A DNA stretch of 64,000 bases from Roseomonas sp. E05 (GCF_030063475.1 NZ_JASIRT010000006.1:124001-188000), one strand, 5' to 3'; positions 45,020 through 54,883 are shown, numbered from the stretch's first letter. Numbers and translations are program-made. The notes: generated from the sequence alone by a model not told the origin.

Positions 45020-48000
45020 ATGGCTGAGCTGAAGATTGGCGACAGGCTGACGCTGCCCCGCCAGTACGCCGTGGACGAGCAGGTCGCCGGGAACCCCATC
45101 CGCCAGCTGCTGCACCTGGCCCGGACCGCCAAGGTCGCCGCTCGCCGCCTGAACGCCCGGGGGGCGCTGGACGGCTTCACCCTCGACATCAAGGGGGGCG
45201 GGTCCACCCTGCTGCTGGACCGGAAGCCCAAGGGTGACGAAGGATTCGAGCATGCTCTGGTCTGCAGGCCCGGGCGCCTGCCTGCCGACCCAGCGGTGCA
45301 GTCCGCGGAGCTCGACGCAGTTTGGACCAAGGTCAGCAAGGGTGCCTCCGAGTGGCAGGCACAGGGAGCGGCGGCGCAAGCCGCCAGGGCGTCGTGGGCG
45401 GATGCGTTCACGTTCCGCGAGGAGTCGCGGGACAGCAAGGGGCAGGTGTTGGCGCAAGGGCTGCGGCCGCCACAGGTCGGCGCCCTGTACGCGACGCTGG
45501 CTCACTGGCGGGGTGCCGGGGATCCGGCGACCGTCGTCATGCCGACCGGCACCGGGAAAACCGAAACCATGCTCGCCATCATGGCGCGCGAGAGGATGAA
45601 CCGGCTCCTCGTGGTGGTGCCCAGCACCGCGCTGAGGGGCCAGATCTCGGAGAAGTTCGAGACCTTCGGGCTGCTGCGCACCCTCGGCGTACTGACTGAG
45701 GGCGCCCACTACCCGGTCGTGGGCACCCTGAAGCACAGGCCCCGCACCGTCGAGGCGGCGGAACAGCTCTTTCTCCGCTGCAACGTGGTGGTCGCGAACA
45801 TGCAGGTGCTGCAGGGGTGCGAACCCGAGGTGCAGGAGCGCATCGCGCAGCTCTGCGGCGTGCTGTTCATCGACGAGGCGCACCACGCGCCCGCGCCGAC
45901 CTGGGACGCCTTCCGCAAGCTGTTCCTGGCGCAGCCCGGCAACCGACTGCTGAGCTTCACGGCGACGCCGTTCCGGAACGACGGCAAGCTGGTGGAGGGA
46001 CGGGTCATCTTCAGCTACCCGCTGTCGAAGGCGCAGACCGACGGCTACTTCGTCCCGATCAGCCTAAGGAGCGTGATGGCCTGGGACCGGCCGTCCGCCG
46101 ACGAGGCCATCGCCGTCGCCGCAATCGAGCAGCTCGAGGCCGACATCGGGGCCGGGTACCGCCACGTCGTCATGGCGCGGACCGAGGACATCGCGCGCGC
46201 GAAGGAGGTCATCCAGGTCTACGAGGGGCTGGCGCCGGAGCATGGGCCCACCCTGGTCCACAGCAAGATGCCGGAGGCCGAGCGCGTCGAGGCGCTGGCG
46301 CGGCTTCGGGATGGGAGCGCGCGGGTCATCGTATGCGTGAACATGCTCGGGGAGGGGTTCGACTTCCCCAACCTCAAGATCGCGGCCATCCACGACCCCC
46401 ACAAGAGCCTAGCCATCACGCTGCAGTTCACTGGCCGCTTCACCCGCGCGCAAAAGGAACTGGGCCAAGCGACCGTGGTCGCCAACGTCGCCAGCCCCGA
46501 TATGGAGGACCAGCTGCGGGACCTCTACGCCGAGGACGCCGATTGGAACCGTTTGCTGACCGAACTGAGCTCCGGGGCGGTCGGGCGCCACACGCGCCGT
46601 TCCGAGTTCCTCGACGGCTTCACGGGCCCGGAGTCGCCTATCGCCTTGCAGAACGTCTTCCCCAAGATGAGCGCGGTGGTCTACCGAACCCGGTGCACGG
46701 CGTGGTCGCCGGGGCGGGCCGAGGAAGCCCTCCGCAAGCGGGCCCGCATCCATGCGGGTCCGTTGGTCAACGCGGGTCATCGCACACTGGTCTTCATCAC
46801 CCAGGAGCAGGAGGCGGTTCCCTGGGGCGCCATTAAGGAGGTCTCCAACACCGTCTGGCATCTGTACCTGCTGCACTGGGACCAGGATCGCGGCCTGCTG
46901 TTCATCAACAGCTCCGACAACACGACCCTGCACGAGGGTCTGGCGAAGGCGGTCTGCGGAGATGACGTCGCGATCGTCAGCGGCGACCGCGTGTTCCGGT
47001 GCCTGCACGGCATCAATCGGCTCCTGCTGATGAACCTCGGCCTGAACCATACCATCGGCCGGGCGGTGCGGTTCTCGATGCACTCTGGCTCTGACGCCGC
47101 ACGCGCCGTGACTGAGGCGACGGTCGGCAACAGGATCAGGTCGAACCTGTTCGGCGTCGGGTTCGAGGCGGGCAGAAAGGTGACGGTCGGGTGCTCCCGC
47201 AAGGGCAGGCTGTGGTCCTACTTGGTGGCCCATGACATGTCCGAATGGGTGGCCTGGTGCCGCCACGTCGGCGCCAAGCTGCTCGACGACACGATCCAGC
47301 CGGACGACATCTTCCGTCGGGCCATGGTACCGACCGAAGTCACGGAGCGGCCGCCGCTCGTGCCCATATTCGTCGAGTGGGACCAGAAGCTGCTCAAGAG
47401 GCCGGAGCACCTCGTCACCATCGACATCGGCGACGCATCCGCGCAGCTCTTCGATGTCGACCTAGGTCCCGCGGAGCGCACGGACAGCGGCCCGCTGAAG
47501 CTCCGGGTGACGGTGGCAGTCGACGGTGAATCCAGATCCGCTGACTTCGAATTCCGGTTCGGGGCGAACGGCGTCCGCTACCTCCCCGCAGGCGGCCCAC
47601 CGGCCTACATCAACATCGGCGGCAGGCGTACGCCGCTCGGCGACTGGCTGGCGGACCACCCCCCCTGGGTCCATTTCGTGAACGGCGCCGTGCTGCTCGA
47701 CAACGAGCTGTTCTCCCCGCAAGGCATGACCAGGCGCATCCCGTACTCCCGCGAGCGCATCGCCGCTTGGGACTGGACGGGCACCGACATCCGCAAGGAG
47801 TCGCAGAAGGCGCAGAAGCGCCCCGACTCGGTGCAGCACAAGGTGATCCAACACCTGCTTGCGCAGACGGGGGACGAGGCGTTCGACATCGTCTTCGATG
47901 ACGACGACGCGGGCGAGGCCGCCGACGTGGTCGCCATCAGGGCCACGCCCGACCGCATCGTCGTGCACCTCTACCACTGCAAGTACTCCGAAGGGGCGAA

Positions 48001-48343
48001 GCCGGGCGCGAGGCTGGACGACCTCTACGTGGTCTGCGGCCAGGCGCAGAAGTGCGTCCGCTGGCGGGACGACGCCGAGGCGCTGTTCCGCCATCTGCAA
48101 TCGCGCGAGGGCAAGCGCCTAGCGCGCGCGGCCTCGAGCCGGTTCGAGCGTGGGACCATGGCCGAACTGCGGAAGCTGGAGAGCATGCTCCGCAGTGCCG
48201 AGCGTGAGTTCGCCGTCTTCATCGTGCAGCCGGGCCTGTCACGGGCGTTGGCCGAGGGCGAGCACCTGGAGCTCCTGGCGGCGACGGAGACCTACTTGGC
48301 GGAGACGTCGGGGCTGTGGCTGGGCGTCATAGCCAGTCAGTGA
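45020..48343 (+). CDS. DEAD/DEAH-box helicase with C-terminal nuclease-like domain (candidate defence protein)
   Basis: An 1107-residue protein. The N-terminal 140 residues are of unknown fold. The SF2 helicase core has Walker A MPTGTGKTE at 174-182, DEAH at 285-288, SFTATPF near 312-318, the motif V region MLGEGFDFPNL and the motif VI-like QFTGRFTRAQ. A long middle region is unrecognised. The C-terminal part (about 952-1107) reads ADVVAIRATPDRIVVHLYHC followed by K, that is D969 ... H986-C987-K988, a PD-(D/E)xK-like layout with an unusual HxK instead of ExK. Similar helicases occur in bacterial defence loci. The start is set at ATG 45020; a GTG lies 24 bases upstream. It is the main cargo between two tniQ genes. 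Confidence 0.75.
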   Translation: MAELKIGDRLTLPRQYAVDEQVAGNPIRQLLHLARTAKVAARRLNARGALDGFTLDIKGGGSTLLLDRKPKGDEGFEHALVCRPGRLPADPAVQSAELDAVWTKVSKGASEWQAQGAAAQAARASWADAFTFREESRDSKGQVLAQGLRPPQVGALYATLAHWRGAGDPATVVMPTGTGKTETMLAIMARERMNRLLVVVPSTALRGQISEKFETFGLLRTLGVLTEGAHYPVVGTLKHRPRTVEAAEQLFLRCNVVVANMQVLQGCEPEVQERIAQLCGVLFIDEAHHAPAPTWDAFRKLFLAQPGNRLLSFTATPFRNDGKLVEGRVIFSYPLSKAQTDGYFVPISLRSVMAWDRPSADEAIAVAAIEQLEADIGAGYRHVVMARTEDIARAKEVIQVYEGLAPEHGPTLVHSKMPEAERVEALARLRDGSARVIVCVNMLGEGFDFPNLKIAAIHDPHKSLAITLQFTGRFTRAQKELGQATVVANVASPDMEDQLRDLYAEDADWNRLLTELSSGAVGRHTRRSEFLDGFTGPESPIALQNVFPKMSAVVYRTRCTAWSPGRAEEALRKRARIHAGPLVNAGHRTLVFITQEQEAVPWGAIKEVSNTVWHLYLLHWDQDRGLLFINSSDNTTLHEGLAKAVCGDDVAIVSGDRVFRCLHGINRLLLMNLGLNHTIGRAVRFSMHSGSDAARAVTEATVGNRIRSNLFGVGFEAGRKVTVGCSRKGRLWSYLVAHDMSEWVAWCRHVGAKLLDDTIQPDDIFRRAMVPTEVTERPPLVPIFVEWDQKLLKRPEHLVTIDIGDASAQLFDVDLGPAERTDSGPLKLRVTVAVDGESRSADFEFRFGANGVRYLPAGGPPAYINIGGRRTPLGDWLADHPPWVHFVNGAVLLDNELFSPQGMTRRIPYSRERIAAWDWTGTDIRKESQKAQKRPDSVQHKVIQHLLAQTGDEAFDIVFDDDDAGEAADVVAIRATPDRIVVHLYHCKYSEGAKPGARLDDLYVVCGQAQKCVRWRDDAEALFRHLQSREGKRLARAASSRFERGTMAELRKLESMLRSAEREFAVFIVQPGLSRALAEGEHLELLAATETYLAETSGLWLGVIASQ

Positions 48344-48554
48344 CTGTCGGGAGTTCACAGCGGCCCGCCGCCGGACACGTGACCCGCCGACCATCCCTCA
48401 GTTCCAAGGCCGCTTAGGTCTGGGCGTCTAGTTTTTCGGACTTGGCTTCGGCCTTGCCAGTCGAAAGATACCCTTGAGGTGAGGTACCGACCTGCGACGC
48501 GACCTCTCCGTTGCCACGACACGCCGTAACCTGAAGCCGCGCAGGCGAAAGGGT

Positions 48555-48980
48555 ATGGACATGCCGAGGGTGCTGCTGATCGAGGTTTCCTCGACCGAAG
48601 CGTTGCCGCTCGAAGAGTGCTGCGACGCGGTTCAACTCCCTGCGGACATGGATGATGTCATGGCAGCCACCCGCAACATGCTGTTGCTGGATGCCTCGCT
48701 GCGTCTCGAACATCCCACGTGGGTGAGCGATGGATACAACGTTCCGCTTGGTGCGCCCGGATGCACCGCCTGGATTGCCGACGTCGATGGCAGGACCGCG
48801 AAGTCGTGGCGCCTATTCTGGGAAAGCGTACGGAAGCAGCGTCCGCAGGCGGGTGGCATTGCGCTCCGCCCAGATGACAGCCGCCTGCAGGAAGCGCTCA
48901 GCGGGCTGCTATCTACAGCCTCGCCTGGAGACGCTGGAGTGCCGCCTCAATCTTTCCAACAAGCCTCAGGGGCAGATTAG
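48555..48980 (+). CDS. Hypothetical small protein (uncertain)
   Basis: A 141-residue frame with LLIEVSSTEALPLEECC at the N-terminus and no recognised domain. A purine-rich GCGAAAGGGT precedes the ATG. Its 3' end overlaps the convergent CoiA-like reading frame by about 68 bases, which weakens the case. Composition is compatible with coding. It may be a real cargo gene or spurious. Confidence 0.35.
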   Translation: MDMPRVLLIEVSSTEALPLEECCDAVQLPADMDDVMAATRNMLLLDASLRLEHPTWVSDGYNVPLGAPGCTAWIADVDGRTAKSWRLFWESVRKQRPQAGGIALRPDDSRLQEALSGLLSTASPGDAGVPPQSFQQASGAD

Positions 48981-49690
48981 CAGCATGATCCGCTTCAGCG
49001 AGCAACCTGTCCGACACCGCAAAGGTGCGCGGGTCTGCAGTTATATCGTCCTCGCCGGGCGTTCGCTTTCCGTCGGGAAGGTCATAGGTCGCTCGCATCA
49101 GAACAGTATCGGCAGCCTGTATCCAAAGCGCGTCCAAGGCCACCGGCTCGTAGCGGAACCAGAATCGGAAGTACAGGCGACGGAGGAATTGGCGTCGCTT
49201 CAAATCCTTCGACCTCTGCGGGGGGGAAATCCCTTTGCAGAACGAGCATGTAAGGCACGGCCCAGACGGGCATGCCGACGTAAGCCCAGGAACGCCGTTC
49301 GGTGGCGGCTTCCAGCAACTCGATGAACTCGTCCACTGTCAGGTTCGCCACCAAGGTGCGAATTGCGGAGTAGTGCCTTCGCCAGTCGGCAGCCACGGCG
49401 CCGAAGACATGGATCGCCGCCGCTGCATTCGGGGCCGCCGGGGTGAGCCCGTGGTATGGCCGTCCTGCCGGAGCCATAGTGGGGCAGACTGCTCCTCGCG
49501 GGTGTGCGAAGTGTGTCGCGCGCGTAGGTGATGCGTCGGCTCGCAGTGACAGCTCGGATGGGCAATACGGGCAGCGCACGACGGGGCGGTGCCATTCCCC
49601 CTGATGCCCCGCTGGCCTTCGTCCGATGCTGCGTTGGTACTGCTCCACGGTCAGTCTTTGTCCAGTGATCGGATGTCTGGCGTAACGCAC
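48913..49690 (-). pseudogene. CoiA-like zinc-finger protein split by a frameshift in a C7 run
   Basis: Two minus-strand frames join into one protein if one base is removed from a run of seven C (seven G on the plus strand, 49220-49226). The upstream part (49690 down to about 49226) has a zinc motif CPYCPSELSL ... ATHFAHPRGAVC, of the CoiA-like N-terminal type, and then a helical region ending VPYMLVLQRDF. The downstream part (about 49219 down to 48913) continues RRQFLRRLYFRFWFRYEP through to KIEAALQRLQARL. Joined, it would give about 258 residues. Beyond the C run the original frame has low-complexity sequence. It may be a broken gene, a sequencing error, or a programmed shift. Confidence 0.65.
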
Positions 49691-49798
49691 CTGAAGCAGG
49701 TTCCCGCAGTTTGCGGGAAGTTACAGCCAGGATGCTCAGTCAGGAAGGGTAGCTGCCCGAATTCCTGCTGGGCAGAGCCTGCCTTTCCGGCGACCAAG

Positions 49799-51622
49799 TC
49801 AACGCCTCCTGAAGAACGCCTGCCGCCCACCGTCCACACCCGGCCCGGTGACCGGCAGCACCCCGACCGCCCGCAGGTCCGCCGCCAGCTTCCGCGGCGA
49901 CGTGCCCCGCTCCCGCGCCAGCTCCGCGCCGGAGATGTACTCTGCCCGGAAGCGGTCGAGCTCGGTGGCCGTGACGGCGCCGCCCTCGGTCCTGAGCAGG
50001 CCGCGCCGGATCAGGTGCGCCACCACCTCACGCTTGAGGCCGAGCAACGCGGCGGTGGCGTAGGCGCTGAACGGACCCCGCTCGAGAGGGGCCGCCGCCC
50101 GACGCACGGCCGCCCGGTCGAACCGCAGGCGCTTGAGGCTGACCGCGGCATGGTCCAGGGCCGCCACCGGCAGGTTGCCCGAGAGCACCATGCCCACGAA
50201 GTCCGCCAGCCCGACGCCGCGCCGCCGCATCGTCTCGGCCGCCACCTCGAAGTCCACGAGCCCCCGCTGGAGGCCGGTGTCGATCGGGGCGCCCGCCGCC
50301 ATGCGCCCCGGCAGCCCCTCAATGCTGGCTCGCCGGAACGCCCAGCGGCCCCAGCCATCGGCGGCGCCCCGATGAACCGCCTCGAGAACGCCTGCCTCCG
50401 CCAGTCGCCGCACCCGCGCCCTGGACACTCCCAGGGCGGCTGAGGCTTCGTCCAGTGTCAGCGCGTCGCGCAGTTCGGCCGCCAATCCTTCCACCTCCGC
50501 GCGGCCAATCACCGCCGGTAGGCCGCGTCCTCCGCCGTCCGGCATGGGCAGCAGGCCAGCCTCTGCCATGCGCTTGGTCGTCTCCACGGACCTGCCGACC
50601 ATTCGAGCGACCTCCTTCAGCGCGACGCCGTCACCCTGGGCGCCCAGCAGCAGCGAGCGGTGCATCCGGCGCCCTAGGACTGGGTCGGCGGCAAGGAATT
50701 GGCGGGTCGCCTCGGCGAGGGCGTCGCGGAACGGACCGGCCTCCAGCATGGACAGCCAGCCGTAGTAGGCGCCCATGGTCTTGGTGGCGCCGAAGCGCCC
50801 GGCGCGGGCGGCCTCCTCGGCCCGCGTCGCCGCAAGGAAGCGGTGCAGGGGAACAGGCCATGCCTCGACCGCGGCGAGACCCGAGCCGACGACGCGGGCT
50901 ACGGCGTCCGGCCCGGACGCGACCAGTGTCTCGATGCGTCTTTCCTTGCGCCAGCCGGTCAGGAACATGCCGGTCACCATGACGAGGCGCACCAGGTCGG
51001 CGGGACCCACCGACGCGAGGGCAGGGGGCAGCCACGGGACCGGCCCTCCAGTGGCGAGCGCCAGCACGCGCGCGCTCGCCTCGGCCTCGTCGGCGGAGCT
51101 TGGTGTTACGGCCACCGCCCGCAGGTCGATCCCGCAGGCGCAGCGGGTGACGTCGGTCCCCTTCCACCCCAGGCCCCGGCAGCGAGGTCTGTGGCACCTG
51201 TCCACGAGGCGCAGGGCGTGGTGTGGGCAGGCGGTCACCAGGGCGCAGTCCCAGGCGGCGCGCTGGATGGGCGCTTCGGCCAGGCAGGCGGGGCATGCTC
51301 GCCGCCGTGAGATGTCGATGAACTCGCGGTGCAGCCCGCCGCCAAGGAAGCGGTGATGGGCAAGGCGGCCGGTGGGGCGGTAGGCGGCGGCTTCGAGGGT
51401 GGCGGGATCGGCACCGGAAAGGGTCGCGAGGCCGCGCATGTCATCCCCAGAGGTGGCGGAGCCCGGCTGGCGCAGGCCGACATGGATGGCGAGGCGGTCG
51501 GCGCCGGGGAAGCGGGCTCGGCCCGCGAACCGCATGATGAAGCCAGGTATGCTCTCGCCCGGCACGATGCCCATGCCGAGCGAGAGTGGCTGTCTGCCCA
51601 TGTGCTCAGGGCCGGAAGTCAT
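49799..51622 (-). CDS. tniQ: TniQ/TnsD-like target-selector protein (long form)
   Basis: A 607-residue TniQ-family protein. The N-terminal TniQ domain (about residues 20-200) has GESIPGFIMRFAGRARF and the zinc ligands C110/C113, C132/H135, C143/C148 and C161/C163. The long C-terminal part (about 320-600) holds several predicted helix-turn-helix units, for example ALKEVARMVGRSVETTKRM, TLDEASAALGVSRARVRRLAE and SAYATAALLGLKREVVAHLIRRG, which fits a TnsD-like reader of a specific attachment sequence. It overlaps the TnsC-like gene by 17 bases. ATG 51622 or 51601 could be the start. Confidence 0.85.
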   Translation of the reverse strand: MTSGPEHMGRQPLSLGMGIVPGESIPGFIMRFAGRARFPGADRLAIHVGLRQPGSATSGDDMRGLATLSGADPATLEAAAYRPTGRLAHHRFLGGGLHREFIDISRRRACPACLAEAPIQRAAWDCALVTACPHHALRLVDRCHRPRCRGLGWKGTDVTRCACGIDLRAVAVTPSSADEAEASARVLALATGGPVPWLPPALASVGPADLVRLVMVTGMFLTGWRKERRIETLVASGPDAVARVVGSGLAAVEAWPVPLHRFLAATRAEEAARAGRFGATKTMGAYYGWLSMLEAGPFRDALAEATRQFLAADPVLGRRMHRSLLLGAQGDGVALKEVARMVGRSVETTKRMAEAGLLPMPDGGGRGLPAVIGRAEVEGLAAELRDALTLDEASAALGVSRARVRRLAEAGVLEAVHRGAADGWGRWAFRRASIEGLPGRMAAGAPIDTGLQRGLVDFEVAAETMRRRGVGLADFVGMVLSGNLPVAALDHAAVSLKRLRFDRAAVRRAAAPLERGPFSAYATAALLGLKREVVAHLIRRGLLRTEGGAVTATELDRFRAEYISGAELARERGTSPRKLAADLRAVGVLPVTGPGVDGGRQAFFRRR

Positions 51623-52646
51623 GGTGGCGGTCGCTCCGGCGGGTGCGGCCGCGCAGGCGGGTCTTTTCGGGTCCCGTGTCGATGGTAGGCCCGACTGCCT
51701 CGGGGAAGGCGGGGCGCTCGGCTGTCCACACCGCCGACTTGCCGTATGCCTTCACCAAGTGGGCGTAGGTAAGCCTGTCAGCCTTCCCGGACGCCATGTC
51801 GTAGATGGCTTCCGCGACAGCGTTCTCGATGAGGGTCGCCATGTCACCAAGAAACCCCGATGCGGCGCGGCAAAGCGGATAGGCCATCTTGGCTTCCGCA
51901 AGGCCGGACAGCGTGCCGAAAATGTTGTCCCTGAGGAACTCGTCCCATTCCATCAACACGTCCTGCAGGAACTCGCGGCTTTCGGCGACGTCCCAGTCCA
52001 GCGGCAGGAGCTCGTGCCGGATGCTCGCCCGCCTTCGGAATTCCGCGTCGGCCTCCCTGAGTAGCAGGACGGATGCCGTACCGGTGATGATCAGAGACGG
52101 ACCGCCCTTGGCGTTCACGATGTACCGGCAGAGACTGGCGAAGCGCTTGATGGCAGCGGTGTCCTTGCCTTCGAGGCACTGGTTGAACTCGTCAGCGACG
52201 ACGAGCCTGTTCCCCACTTCGCGCCCTACTGCGACAATGTCCTCCTGGATGACGAGGCGCTTGCGGCCCCGACCCACGATGTGGTCGATGCTCTGGCCTG
52301 TCAGCGCGGCCAGCCAGACCTCGGCGACGTCCTTCTCGCTTCCATTCGGAACCTTGAAGTACAACACGTCCTTGCGGTCAGCGAATGCGCCATCCGGGCC
52401 AACGATGGCGCGCGGCTGGTCGGGGAACTGCCTTTTGTAGTCAAGGACGAGCTTCGACTTGCCGCTGCCTGAGCCGCCGACCAAAAGGAGGATGCCAGCC
52501 TCGCCCGACGCCCCATGGTCGCGGTGGTGGAGGCGGCGGATGTCCCGCTGGATCTCGTCCGACTTGTCGGTCGGGAGGTAGAACTCGCGGAAACCGCCCG
52601 AGAGCCTGACGAGACGGTCGATTTCGTTCTGGTCCATGGTGCTCAT
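51606..52646 (-). CDS. tnsC: TnsC/TniB-like AAA+ transposition ATPase
   Basis: A 346-residue AAA ATPase. Walker A is GGSGSGKS at 57-64 and Walker B RLVVADEFNQ at 147-156, with NQCLEGKDTAAIKRFASLC beyond it as in TniB proteins. It links target-bound TniQ to the transposase by forming filaments on DNA. The ATG overlaps the stop of the upstream transposase gene by four bases, and its stop region overlaps the TniQ gene by 17 bases. A short basic tail (RLRGRTRRSDRHH) ends the protein. Confidence 0.88.
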   Translation of the reverse strand: MSTMDQNEIDRLVRLSGGFREFYLPTDKSDEIQRDIRRLHHRDHGASGEAGILLLVGGSGSGKSKLVLDYKRQFPDQPRAIVGPDGAFADRKDVLYFKVPNGSEKDVAEVWLAALTGQSIDHIVGRGRKRLVIQEDIVAVGREVGNRLVVADEFNQCLEGKDTAAIKRFASLCRYIVNAKGGPSLIITGTASVLLLREADAEFRRRASIRHELLPLDWDVAESREFLQDVLMEWDEFLRDNIFGTLSGLAEAKMAYPLCRAASGFLGDMATLIENAVAEAIYDMASGKADRLTYAHLVKAYGKSAVWTAERPAFPEAVGPTIDTGPEKTRLRGRTRRSDRHHDFRP

Positions 52647-54883
52647 TGGCCCTCGTCGCCGCGCATGCGCTTCGCCTGCCGCCGCGGACGTGCCGCGCGG
52701 GGCTCGTCGCTCGTGTTCTCGGATACGTCTGTTGCTGCCCCGTCCCCGCCGACCTCCGGCTCCCCGGCATCGCGGCCAGATGCCGCGCCGAACGCCTCGT
52801 CCCGGAACGTGGCCAGGAAGCGCACCAGGTCATTCCGCTGGCGCTTGGTCAGCGACTTGCTTTCCGCCAGCAGGCGCAGGGCATCCTCGACCATAGCCGC
52901 CTTCCTGGCCCGCAATTCGTCGGTGTCGTAGGCCCGCTTCAGCCGACCGTTCATCTTGAGGGTGCGGTCGTGCTGGTGGAGCGTCAGCCCGACCATGAAG
53001 CGGCTGGCAGGCTCGACCTTGCTGACGGTGCCCGTGAACGGATTGGTGACCCACGCCCGCGCGACATCGTACTCGTCGAAGAGGACCTGCACCTTCTCGC
53101 CCTCGCGGTAGGATGGGTGGGCAACGATCTGTCGAATGGCCTCGCCTTTCCACGTCAGGCCCTGGGTGGTGACCGTTCCCCGTCGAGGCAGGCACATGTG
53201 TCGGTGCGTGAGCAGCACCGTCAGGTCGTGCTCGCTTCGTAGCGCGCGCAGCAGGCGCTTGTCCGTGTGCTCCTGCCAGCGGCGCAGCGGCACGTCGTCG
53301 ATGCCGCCGTGCCACGACTTCGCGTAGATCATGGCCACCCAGGTCCAGAGGCGCCGCACGAGGTCGCTGAGGCGGATCGTGACGTCCGGCTTCTCCGGGT
53401 CGTTCTCCTCGCGGTGGCTGGGAGGATTGGGGCCGACGACGGACCGCTGCGTCTGGTCCCGCAGGTTCCGGATGAAGCGCTCGATGCTTGCCTTGAGCTG
53501 CGGGTTCTCGCCCTCGGCGTAGTCCATGATCATGTCGAGGACGAGGGCTGCCTCGCGGATGTGGTCGTTGTTTGTCGCGGACGTCTGGTCGAAGAAGAAC
53601 GACATCGGCACGCCGGTCGGGAAGTCGTAGTCCAGGTCTGGCACGATCTTCCTGAGGAAGCCCTTGGGCGTCATCGTCATCCGCAGGACGCAGAATCCGA
53701 CACCGAGGGTCTCGCCCTCGAACTGGACGATCAGCGCCAGCGGCATGCAGGTGAAGTGGTCGTACGCGATGGACACCCAGGCACCGCCGAGATCCAGGCC
53801 CGATCGGTCGTCCAGGACCCTGAGACGCCGCAGGCGGACGTGGTCGACCTCGACGCGCTCCAAGGGGAACGTCGTGACCACGCCGTCGCCGATTGTCCGG
53901 ACCTTGTCGTACGCCTTCTTGCCTTTCCGGCGACGGAGGGCGGCGTGCTGGTCGACCTCCTCGCGGATGTAGCGGGCCACCTGGCTCTCGGTCGGGCACC
54001 ACAGTTTGTTCCCCGGTTTTTCCTTGTTCCACTTGTCGACCCGGTCGTTGAGGGCGCTCCAGACCTCCGCTTTCGAGCGCTGCTCCTTGGTGAGCCAGTG
54101 CGTGGTGATGGTCTCCATCAGCCACTGCTCGACCATGGCGGGCATCTTGCGCCCGCGCGGGCCTTGCCGGTCGAAGCGGGGCGCCAGGGCGCGGATGTCC
54201 CCGCCCGCCAGCTTCAGCGTGTTCAGCCAACCGTAGAAGGTGCTGACGCCAGGGGCTTTCTTCCCGGTGGCCTCCGCGACCTGCTTCAGGAAGGCGAGGA
54301 GCGTCGCCTTGGAAACGCGGCCGCTGAGGTCGATGCGCTCGGCGACGGGGCGGTCCGGCATCCTCTCGCGGTAGAAGCGCTCCGGGTCGCGGTACGCCTC
54401 CACGAAAACGGCGCTCCACTGCACCTTCGCCTTCATCGAGCTTGGCAAGCCGTCGAGCGGGACGCGGAGCACTTCCCGGATGCGCTCCGGCAGGTCCGCG
54501 TCAGGTGAATCGACGACCCAGCTCTCTCCGCGCCAGCACTCCTCCTGCCAGGCGATGGAGTTGACGACGGCGGTCTCGTCGGTTTTGACGTTCTCCAGGT
54601 GGATCAGGCCGCTCTTGAACAGCTTCACGCGCCAGACGCAGCCCTGGCGGTGGATGTATGTGCCGCGGACGAGGCGCCGCCGGTCCAGCGGCTCCGGGAC
54701 GGTTGGCTGGCGCAGGCTGCCGTTCTGCCAATGCAGGATCCAGGTAGCGAGGCTCCAGGTCAGGACCTCGCCGGTCATCTGGTTCCGCAGGTCGAGGCCA
54801 CGACTGTCGAGCCGGTGCACCATCCACGGGTGGCCGTCCCAGCGGACGATCTGGCCCAGCCGGGGCAGGTACCGGTTGCTCAT
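52643..54883 (-). CDS. tnsB: TnsB/TniA-like DDE transposase
   Basis: A 746-residue Mu-like transposase. The catalytic triad appears intact: D347 in LERVEVDHVRLRRLRVLDD, D432 in SFFFDQTSATNND and E468 in PQLKASIERFIRNL. The N-terminal 250 residues contain helix-turn-helix DNA-binding units (SKATLLAFLKQVAEATG), and the C-terminal 100 residues are charged (DVSENTSDEPRAARPRRQAK) and may bind TnsC. The ATG at 54883 (MSNRYLPRLGQIV) overlaps the TnsA stop by four bases. It cuts the 3' ends of the transposon and joins them to the target. Confidence 0.9.
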   Translation of the reverse strand: MSNRYLPRLGQIVRWDGHPWMVHRLDSRGLDLRNQMTGEVLTWSLATWILHWQNGSLRQPTVPEPLDRRRLVRGTYIHRQGCVWRVKLFKSGLIHLENVKTDETAVVNSIAWQEECWRGESWVVDSPDADLPERIREVLRVPLDGLPSSMKAKVQWSAVFVEAYRDPERFYRERMPDRPVAERIDLSGRVSKATLLAFLKQVAEATGKKAPGVSTFYGWLNTLKLAGGDIRALAPRFDRQGPRGRKMPAMVEQWLMETITTHWLTKEQRSKAEVWSALNDRVDKWNKEKPGNKLWCPTESQVARYIREEVDQHAALRRRKGKKAYDKVRTIGDGVVTTFPLERVEVDHVRLRRLRVLDDRSGLDLGGAWVSIAYDHFTCMPLALIVQFEGETLGVGFCVLRMTMTPKGFLRKIVPDLDYDFPTGVPMSFFFDQTSATNNDHIREAALVLDMIMDYAEGENPQLKASIERFIRNLRDQTQRSVVGPNPPSHREENDPEKPDVTIRLSDLVRRLWTWVAMIYAKSWHGGIDDVPLRRWQEHTDKRLLRALRSEHDLTVLLTHRHMCLPRRGTVTTQGLTWKGEAIRQIVAHPSYREGEKVQVLFDEYDVARAWVTNPFTGTVSKVEPASRFMVGLTLHQHDRTLKMNGRLKRAYDTDELRARKAAMVEDALRLLAESKSLTKRQRNDLVRFLATFRDEAFGAASGRDAGEPEVGGDGAATDVSENTSDEPRAARPRRQAKRMRGDEGQ

